A stretch of 55,743 nucleotides of DNA from an uncultured Caulobacterales bacterium (GTDB lineage Bacteria > Pseudomonadota > Alphaproteobacteria > Caulobacterales > Maricaulaceae): positions 1-55,743 of the forward strand of contig CALLIK010000014.1 in assembly GCA_938009235.1 (NCBI GenBank), written 5' to 3'. Below, piece after piece: positions 50,617 to 55,743 of this stretch (positions are counted from its first letter, which is position 1; each line of letters starts with the position of its first letter). The notes below the pieces were generated by a model. The model was not told the origin of the DNA and did not search any database. It worked only from the letters and a program-made list of their open reading frames with translations. The position numbers and the translations under genes were made by a program.

Positions 50617-51023
50617 CGTGTTTTCACCACTTCAACACCTGCCGTATCCGCTTTCAGAAGGGCTTGTGGTTTTGCGATACGGACAGCCACACTTTGAACG
50701 CGTGGGTCAGCGGCAAGCGCCCAATCGGCAATGCGTTCCGCCAATGTTTCAACGAGTTGCACGTGAGCTTCTAGGGCGAGTTCTTCGCATTTATCCGCGA
50801 CGAAACTATAGTCGAGTGTTTCGTGCAAGCGGTCATCTTTCGGCAACGCCATATCCGCCATATCCAATTCAACATCGATAATAATCGGTTGCGCCGCTTC
50901 GTATTCGTGGGGGTGAACACCAATACTGGCTTGGATCATCAAGCCTTTAACGAAAATGCGGGTCGAGACAGGAAGGGCTTTGCGCGAGCGAAAGCGTTGC
51001 ATCATGGTTTTACGGTCGCTCAT
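50613..51023 (-). CDS. folB: Dihydroneopterin aldolase
   Basis: 136 residues. Cleaves dihydroneopterin to 6-hydroxymethyl-dihydropterin in folate synthesis. Family features are ASIGVHPHEYEAAQPIIIDV (catalytic Glu), LDYSFVADKCEELAL, LVETLAERIADW, and AKPQAL with the catalytic Lys. The start at 51023 overlaps the SDR stop (ATGA); an upstream in-frame codon at 51059 would lie inside the SDR gene. N-terminal extension of about 20 basic residues. Confidence 0.93.
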   Translation of the reverse strand: MSDRKTMMQRFRSRKALPVSTRIFVKGLMIQASIGVHPHEYEAAQPIIIDVELDMADMALPKDDRLHETLDYSFVADKCEELALEAHVQLVETLAERIADWALAADPRVQSVAVRIAKPQALLKADTAGVEVVKTR

Positions 51024-51760
51024 AGCGCACCTCCGAATGACAAGTCTGGCGTTTGCCAAACAAGATGTTGACCACCGTCAACGGCAATCATCTGCCCTGT
51101 GACAGCTTCAGCGGAAAGCAAATAGCGTACGCAGTGTAAAATTGTGTCTGGCGGGCTACCTGCCCCCAATAACGTTGCCTTCGCTTCGGCGGTAAATTCG
51201 CCCGCGGCTTGCGCCGTACTCTCTAAAGTCGGCCCCGGACCAATTCCGTTTACGCGAACAGTCGGCGCGAAACTCTGCGCCATAGTTTTAGTGGCCCAAT
51301 AAAGGCCCGCTTTGGCTAAGCTATAGGTAAAAAATTGTGGATTTGGCTTCAGGACACGTTGGTCAATCATATTGATGATAGCCCCGCCAGACTTGGCTTG
51401 GGCGGCAAAATCAGCCGACAAGCGCAACGGCGCATCCAAATTGATAGCGCGGTGATAATCCCATGTCTGAGAGGTAAAGTCCTCTGCCGTATCAGGCGAA
51501 AATGTGGACGCATTGTTGATCAACGCTTCCAAAGGACGGCCGCAGCGCTCAATCAACGTATCAACCTCTTTGACGACGGACAAATCGGCTTGAACCGTTG
51601 AAGCAGATCCACCCGCAGCAATGATGTCATCCGCAACAGCTTGGGCGCGGGTTTCGCTATTGAGGTAGTGAATACAAACATGCCAACCGTCAGACGCTAG
51701 GCCCCGCGCGAGATATGATCCAACGCGCGCGCCTGCTCCTGTGATCAGGATGCTACGCAC
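51020..51760 (-). CDS. SDR oxidoreductase, pteridine-reductase/FolM-like
   Basis: About 246 residues. The NADP site reads ITGAGARVGSYLA, i.e. T-G-x3-R-x-G, which marks the pteridine reductase and FolM branch of short-chain dehydrogenases. NNAST (active-site Asn region) and the catalytic YSLAK are present. Start is uncertain: the GTG at 51760 fits the family N-terminus and overlaps the upstream gene by 8 bases; a GTG at 51805 would overlap by 53. Between a QueD-like gene and folB, a role in tetrahydropterin reduction is likely. Confidence 0.85.
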   Translation of the reverse strand: MRSILITGAGARVGSYLARGLASDGWHVCIHYLNSETRAQAVADDIIAAGGSASTVQADLSVVKEVDTLIERCGRPLEALINNASTFSPDTAEDFTSQTWDYHRAINLDAPLRLSADFAAQAKSGGAIINMIDQRVLKPNPQFFTYSLAKAGLYWATKTMAQSFAPTVRVNGIGPGPTLESTAQAAGEFTAEAKATLLGAGSPPDTILHCVRYLLSAEAVTGQMIAVDGGQHLVWQTPDLSFGGAL

Positions 51761-52115
51761 GAACGCGGGCTCTTTCGCCGCAACTCGGTCGACCAACCTC
51801 AACACAAGCTAAGCCGGGTAATTTCGGGGCAAGGCGCTCGAAAATCCAAGCTGCCATACGCTCCAGCGCGGGTTGCTCTAAACCTTCAATTTCATTGAGA
51901 AGCGAATGATCGAGCGGCGTAACAACCTCTTTGATGATCTGCTCAATCTTCCAGAGATCACGAACCCAACCTTTGTCTTCCTGCGCATCACCGATGATTG
52001 TGACAGTGCCGCGGAAGCTGTGACCATGTATGTGTTTGAAAATATCATTCGCATCAGGGTGACCAAAGTAATGGGCCGCCTCAAATTGGAAGTCTTTTTC
52101 GATCTCGAATTGCAT
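51753..52115 (-). CDS. QueD/6-pyruvoyl-tetrahydropterin-synthase-like protein
   Basis: 120 residues, one T-fold. Zinc ligands are present (His in FQFEAAHYF and both His of IHGHSF), as are the Asp-His pair (PLDHSLLNEI) and the N-I/EGLEQPALERMAAWIF stretch. The Cys that in E. coli QueD lies four residues before HGH (KCGRLHGH) is Phe here (IFKHIHGH), and the Glu of the C-terminal VKET motif is not found (VEVGRPSCGE). So the fold is clear but the canonical activity is doubtful. It is in a pterin operon with an SDR and folB; the start overlaps the antiporter stop (TAATG). Confidence 0.85.
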   Translation of the reverse strand: MQFEIEKDFQFEAAHYFGHPDANDIFKHIHGHSFRGTVTIIGDAQEDKGWVRDLWKIEQIIKEVVTPLDHSLLNEIEGLEQPALERMAAWIFERLAPKLPGLACVEVGRPSCGERARVRA

Positions 52116-53089
52116 TAGACCGTCGGTGACAGATATATAACAACGCAGAGATAGACCGCATAAGCTAGTGTAAAGGCCAAGCCCGCTTTTTTACCGATAG
52201 GTTGTCTGCGAAGCACGAAGAGCAACAGCACCAAGCTAGACGCCAACATGACCCAAAAATCGAAGCGTAACAGTATCTTGTCGATTCCAATCGGACCTGC
52301 CAAAGCTGACGCGCCCATAACGGCAAAGACATTAAATACGTTTGATCCAAGAACGTTACCAATCGCCACTTCGGGGTGGCCACGGTAAGTCGCGACAACA
52401 ACAGTCGCGATCTCTGGCAAGGATGTACCGATGGCGACGATTGTCAGGCCAATGATCGTCTTAGGCACGTTAAACGCCTCAGCAATCGTAACCGCATTGG
52501 TAACAATTAAATTACCGCCAATAATCAAGCCGATGATACCGACAACCACAAAGGCGACCGACTTCAGCATATTCGTTGGAAGGCCAGCTTCGCCTTCGTC
52601 AATTTCAGTCATTTCTTCGAGAATAGGATCGTCTACGCCCGCTTTAGCGAGGCGGAACATATAAAAGAGATAAGCGATAATACCTGCAAACAAGATAGCG
52701 CCCTGCCATCTTAGAAGCGGTGAATGCACAAAGCTCAGGAAGACCAACAGAACCGCAGCGAACAATGCAATAAAGCTGTTGCGGGCGACACCTGCCATAT
52801 TTGTGGGTATCGCGAGAATAAGCGCAGGTAAACCTAAAGCCAAAAGCACGTTCGCGATATTCGATCCAACAACGTTACCTGCCGCTAAATCACCTGCTCC
52901 CGTCAAGGAGGCTTGAACACCGACCACCATTTCAGGCGCTGACGTACCAAAGGCGACAATCGTGAGACCCACGATCAATGACGGGACGCCCCAATGTCTG
53001 GCCAACGCCGCTGCGCCGCGCACCATAATGTCACCGGCCACGATCAAAACGACCAGCCCGATGAAGAGGATTAAAAATTCAGAAATCAC
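52115..53089 (-). CDS. Calcium/sodium antiporter (CaCA family, YrbG-like)
   Basis: 324 residues with about ten transmembrane helices. Two alpha repeats carry the cation-binding motifs: GLTIVAFGTSAPEMVVGV with GNVVGSNIANVLLALG, and GLTIVAIGTSLPEIATVV with GNVLGSNVFNVFAVMG. Exchanges calcium for sodium or protons across the inner membrane. It is the first gene of the pterin/uvrC operon and ends in TAATG with the QueD-like gene. Confidence 0.93.
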   Translation of the reverse strand: MISEFLILFIGLVVLIVAGDIMVRGAAALARHWGVPSLIVGLTIVAFGTSAPEMVVGVQASLTGAGDLAAGNVVGSNIANVLLALGLPALILAIPTNMAGVARNSFIALFAAVLLVFLSFVHSPLLRWQGAILFAGIIAYLFYMFRLAKAGVDDPILEEMTEIDEGEAGLPTNMLKSVAFVVVGIIGLIIGGNLIVTNAVTIAEAFNVPKTIIGLTIVAIGTSLPEIATVVVATYRGHPEVAIGNVLGSNVFNVFAVMGASALAGPIGIDKILLRFDFWVMLASSLVLLLFVLRRQPIGKKAGLAFTLAYAVYLCVVIYLSPTV

Positions 53090-53113
53090 AATAAATACCC
53101 GTTATAAAGACAA

Positions 53114-53239
53114 TTAGTCGAACCGCTTGAATTCTAGGATATTCAAACCGCCAAAGACGAGTATGATTAGACCAAAGGCAAAAAGAGCTGGGTCTACACT
53201 GAGGCCAAAAATGGAAATGCCTGATTGAATGAGTGTCAT
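53114..53239 (-). CDS. Small membrane peptide, 41 residues
   Basis: Below the usual length cutoff. The ATG at 53239 is preceded by AAGGG 10 bases upstream. The product starts MTLIQSGISIFGLSVDPALF, has one hydrophobic helix (ALFAFGLIILVFGGLNIL) and ends with EFKRFD. The signs of a real gene are the ribosome-binding site, the compact helix and the charged tail. It is 24 bases upstream of the antiporter start on the same strand, so it would be the first gene of that operon. Confidence 0.65.
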   Translation of the reverse strand: MTLIQSGISIFGLSVDPALFAFGLIILVFGGLNILEFKRFD

Positions 53240-53430
53240 GTCAAAAAGCCCTTAAGAGATGTGTTTCGCCGCTCTATAACGACAAGCCTGCGAAAGGCCA
53301 AGTCTTATGGCAGATGTCTTATGCGTAGTGTCGTTCTCTCGCGTATTTTCTCATGGCCTATCCCTTAGCGTCGTGACACACAGGATCCATCGAGCTCTAG
53401 ACTCGAAAGACACAGATTAAAGGACACGTT

Positions 53431-53886
53431 ATGTTTGGAATGATTCCATTTGCGATAACCGCAGGCAAAGCCTTAGGCAAAATTTTCAAAGGCAAGGATG
53501 CTAGCGAGACATTGAAGAAAGAAGTCGAAGGCTATGGCCTCGACACAGAGGGCATGGATATTCAGGTCGATGATCAAGGCGTTGTCACAATCAAAGGTGA
53601 AGCCGCGACTCAGGAAGCCAAGGAAAAAATCATCCTCGCGGTCGGAAACGTCGAAGGCGTTGGCGGCGTGAATGACCAATCTAGCTCTCGCACTGGCGGC
53701 CGCGAATCACGGTTCCATACGGTTGTTTCGGGCGATTCACTCTCTGCCATTTCGAAAACATATTACGGAACATGGAGACTCTACCCAGAGATTTTCGAAG
53801 CCAACAAGCCAATGTTGTCAGACCCAGAGAAAATCTATCCAGGTCAAGTTCTGCGCATTCCTGCGATCAGCACAGCCTCGTCGTAA
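53431..53886 (+). CDS. kbp: Kbp/YgaU-like BON-LysM protein
   Basis: 151 residues, almost the length of E. coli Kbp (YgaU). An N-terminal helix, a BON domain (about 25-85, DIQVDDQGVVTIKGEAATQE) and a C-terminal LysM domain (about 93-146, HTVVSGDSLSAISKTYYGT and IYPGQVLRIP). No signal peptide, as in Kbp, which is a cytoplasmic potassium-sensing protein in E. coli. Divergent from the antiporter operon, sharing a 191-base upstream region. Confidence 0.88.
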   Translation: MFGMIPFAITAGKALGKIFKGKDASETLKKEVEGYGLDTEGMDIQVDDQGVVTIKGEAATQEAKEKIILAVGNVEGVGGVNDQSSSRTGGRESRFHTVVSGDSLSAISKTYYGTWRLYPEIFEANKPMLSDPEKIYPGQVLRIPAISTASS

Positions 53887-53920
53887 TATAAATATTGCGG
53901 GTTAAGTAAGACAGAAGCCG

Positions 53921-53953
53921 GGCCGTCCGCGGGAGAGAGATCCTTGGACGGCC
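53921..53953. terminator. Hairpin after kbp
   Basis: GGCCGTCC and GGACGGCC pair perfectly (8 bp) around a 17-base loop, 35 bases after the kbp stop. No T run follows on the plus strand; on the minus strand it is followed by GGCTTCTGTCTTACTT. It is terminator-like or part of a larger RNA fold. Confidence 0.45.
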
Positions 53954-54087
53954 ACGGCCCTGCTACACGATTCCGTGGGTCATTGTGCCAGTCACTCGCG
54001 TCCGTGCCAGGACTTTGAGTGTCTGCGTCGACCATTCCAGCGGGGAAAGCACCGGAGGCAATTACGTTCACGGAGTGGACGCGCGCA

Positions 54088-54103
54088 TTTACTCATTAGT
54101 AAA
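54088..54103. promoter_or_regulatory. Palindrome TTTACT-N4-AGTAAA upstream of alr
   Basis: A perfect 6-bp inverted repeat with a CATT spacer, about 210 bases before the alr start. Operator-like; factor unknown. Confidence 0.4.
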
Positions 54104-54141
54104 TCAGCATTGAACCGAAGCTGAACAATAGACCTCTACGT

Positions 54142-54159
54142 CATGACAACTCTGTCATG
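54142..54159. promoter_or_regulatory. Palindrome CATGACA-N4-TGTCATG upstream of alr
   Basis: A perfect 7-bp inverted repeat around ACTC, about 153 bases before the alr start. The half-site spacing suits a dimeric helix-turn-helix regulator. No factor is assigned. Confidence 0.5.
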
Positions 54160-54311
54160 TTTATTCCATTCATCTTACGTATATCTAATCCAAGCCCAAT
54201 CTCCTGATTTCCAATCGACCTGACCTGCAATCTACTTACCCCACAATCTAAATGAGTCGCGCGCCGTAGTGTTTGGTTCCCTTCCTCGGCAAAACCGTCT
54301 AACGGGCGCGC

Positions 54312-55445
54312 ATGTCCTTTGCACCATACCAGCCTAGCTATTCCACTCGACCGACTTTGCGTGTCGACCTCCCTCAAATTCGCGTCAATTATGACGCGCT
54401 GAAACTGAAAGTCGGCGCGGCCAAAATTGGCGCTTGCGTCAAGGCTGACGCATATGGCCTCGGCGCAGTCCCTGTCGCCAAAACGCTTTACGGCGCAGGT
54501 TGCCGCATCTTTTTCGTGGCCACCGCTGGCGAAGGCAAAATGCTCCGCGACGGCGTTGGCCCTAATGCGGCGATCTATGTCCTCAATGGCCCAGCGCCGC
54601 GCGACAAAGGCGTCCTTCTCGGCGCGAAGCTGAAACCCGTCATCAACTCCCTCGAACAAGCCCGCTATTGGGCAGATGTCGCCCGCAGCATTAATGAGCC
54701 GCCCTATACGGCCATCCATATCGACACAGGCATGAACCGTCTCGGCCTGAGCTTTGACGACGTCGTCGAAATGGGCCGCGATAAGTCCATGTGGGCCGCG
54801 CTCAATCCAGAATGGGTCATGAGCCACCTCGCCTGCGCGTCCGACGCAGAGAACCCAATGAACAAGACGCAGTTGCAACGCTTCCGTAAAGCCGCCGCGC
54901 AGCTGCCCCTCACGCCGCTCTCTCTTGCGAACACAGCCGGCATTTACCTCGGCAAGCCGTATCACTTCCAAATGGTCCGTCCGGGCATTGGTCTTTACGG
55001 CGGCGTCGCGACGAATAACCCGCAAGACGAAATCGGCCGCCCCGTCGCCACACTTATGGCGCCCATCCTTCAAGTGAAATGGGTCAAGGCGGGCGAGTCG
55101 ATTGGTTATAATGGCTCCTATGTCGCCCCGCGTGATATGCGCGTCGCCATTGTCGGCGCAGGCTATGCCGACGGTGTCCCTGTCAGCCAGAGCAATAATG
55201 GCACCGCGATCCTGCATGACGAGGAAGTCAAAATCGTGGGCCGCGTTAGCATGGACCTGACTATGATCGACGCAACGGACGCGAACTTGTCCGTCGAAGT
55301 CGGCGGCGTCGTGATCTTCCTCGGCAATCATCTAGAAGCCGAAGCCGACAGCGCAGGCACAATCAATTACGAACTCCTCGCGCGCCTAGGCCAACGCTGC
55401 CGCCGCGATTATTGGAAGCCGAAGAAAAAAGAGCCAGAACACTAG
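54312..55445 (+). CDS. alr: Alanine racemase
   Basis: 377 residues. PLP enzyme making D-Ala for Ddl. PLP-binding Lys in ACVKADAYGLG near residue 44, the GMNRLG motif, the second catalytic Tyr in GYADG and the final GRVSMDLTMID are all as expected. The gene is visibly richer in GC than the dcw genes (about 60% in sampled lines) and uses GCC, GGC and CGC heavily, which may reflect different history or selection. The minus-strand long frame across it is a by-product of that composition. Confidence 0.96.
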   Translation: MSFAPYQPSYSTRPTLRVDLPQIRVNYDALKLKVGAAKIGACVKADAYGLGAVPVAKTLYGAGCRIFFVATAGEGKMLRDGVGPNAAIYVLNGPAPRDKGVLLGAKLKPVINSLEQARYWADVARSINEPPYTAIHIDTGMNRLGLSFDDVVEMGRDKSMWAALNPEWVMSHLACASDAENPMNKTQLQRFRKAAAQLPLTPLSLANTAGIYLGKPYHFQMVRPGIGLYGGVATNNPQDEIGRPVATLMAPILQVKWVKAGESIGYNGSYVAPRDMRVAIVGAGYADGVPVSQSNNGTAILHDEEVKIVGRVSMDLTMIDATDANLSVEVGGVVIFLGNHLEAEADSAGTINYELLARLGQRCRRDYWKPKKKEPEH

Positions 55446-55743
55446 GTTCGCCTACTGGGTCACTGCGGTAACGCATCGGCCACCCAAGCGGAAACGCTAG
55501 CTGTCCATCGAGGAGTCAGCACAACTGCGTCTATCAAAGGATAAACGCGGTTCGGGTTGGCCGGCGGCGAACCGCCAAAGGGCGCACAGCGCCCGAAATA
55601 ATGGGACTGCCCGCAGTGTCGGCACCCACGACGGAATACCGAATATAAGAGTTTTGTTTTACGCAAGTGATAACACTGCGGCAGCGGTTTTTGACGAAGC
55701 GGCCCATCTGTCCCTACAGTTTGGCCATTAGACCTAGTTCGTG
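55446..55743. other. Terminal interval with two adjacent hairpins, no clear gene
   Basis: GGCGG-CGAA-CCGCC (55563-55576) and GGGCGC-ACA-GCGCCC (55580-55594) lie side by side. The first is 117 bases after alr. A 68-codon minus frame (55460-55666) shows GCRHCGQSHYFGRC but no convincing family. Nothing else is supported up to the window edge. Confidence 0.5.

Larger units (their letters stand above)
53887..54311. other. Intergenic region between kbp and alr, structured and GC-rich in part
   Basis: Holds a strong hairpin (53921-53953), a GC-rich stretch to about 54085, two operator-like palindromes (54088-54103 and 54142-54159) and the promoter of alr, which I cannot place exactly. The 75-codon minus frame (53844-54071) has no ribosome-binding site I trust. 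A structured RNA is possible but I recognise no known family. Confidence 0.5.

Noticed and set aside
53844..54071. 75-codon minus frame between alr and kbp
   Set aside because: Runs into kbp, no ribosome-binding site or known motif; the interval looks more like structured RNA.
53912..54085. tmRNA, SRP RNA or 6S RNA
   Set aside because: No tag sequence, no GGAAG tetraloop region of SRP RNA and no recognisable 6S central bubble.
54141..55331. 396-codon minus-strand frame across alr
   Set aside because: Exactly antiparallel to a clear alanine racemase; open only because of the GC-rich codon pattern.
55460..55666. 68-codon minus frame with GCRHCGQSHYFGRC
   Set aside because: A zinc-finger or NudC-like resemblance was considered, but the remainder shows no Nudix box or other domain.

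Overview
The window is a chromosomal segment of an alphaproteobacterium, most like the Caulobacterales/Hyphomonadales (Maricaulales) group. The evidence is a complete division and cell-wall (dcw) cluster running mraZ-rsmH-ftsL-ftsI-murE-murF-mraY-murD-ftsW-murG-murC-murB-ddl-ftsQ-ftsA-ftsZ and continuing into lpxC-bamD-recN-ligA. CtrA-type TTAA-N7-TTAAC boxes lie in front of ftsZ and mraZ. The assignment rests on gene order and motifs, not on a database search.

Layout. 1-218: cut-off 3' end of an IS30-family transposase. 219-926: an orphan gene, followed by about 960 bases with no convincing gene. 1892-4768 (-): large autotransporter with its terminator. 5283-5684 (-): YidB/DUF937 protein. 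5955-6599 (+): outer-membrane beta-barrel. 6743-11517 (+): uvrD-type helicase, lipoprotein hydrolase, prmA. 11601-11741 (-): unlisted 46-residue arginine-rich gene with a hairpin leader, a CtrA box and a terminator. 12045-14135 (+): aminopeptidase P and a small monooxygenase. 14132-37880 (-): the dcw cluster and its extension, about 24 kb on one strand. 38103-38489 (-): RNase P RNA. 38538-43357 (+): amidohydrolase lipoprotein, BASS transporter, D-aminoacylase-like enzyme, DUF1304 protein. 43354-53089 (-): amidase, EamA exporter, small membrane protein, and a long tight operon (CaCA antiporter, QueD-like, pteridine-reductase-like SDR, folB, Tat-signal protein, DUF2237, uvrC, two CDP-alcohol phosphatidyltransferases, DjlA-like co-chaperone). 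53114-53239 (-): unlisted 41-residue membrane peptide. 53431-53886 (+): Kbp-like BON-LysM protein. 54312-55445 (+): alanine racemase. The last 298 bases show two hairpins and no clear gene.

How the genes work together. The dominant theme is the envelope: lipid II synthesis (murA is absent; murB-G, mraY and ddl are present), the septal machinery (FtsL/I/W/Q/A/Z), the first committed lipid A step (LpxC), outer-membrane protein assembly (BamD), D-alanine supply (Alr), peptidoglycan turnover (AmpD-like amidase) and phospholipid synthesis (PgsA). DNA repair genes (recN, ligA, uvrC, uvrD) are interleaved. Regulation visible in the sequence includes a three-repeat MraZ box upstream of mraZ, three CtrA boxes, a terminator that separates ftsZ from lpxC, and near-perfect palindromes upstream of alr.

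Items most worth a second look: the two unlisted small genes, the QueD paralogue lacking its catalytic Cys inside a pterin operon, the twin phosphatidyltransferases with one aberrant motif, and the structured GC-rich interval between kbp and alr. I found no tRNA, rRNA, CRISPR array or prophage.
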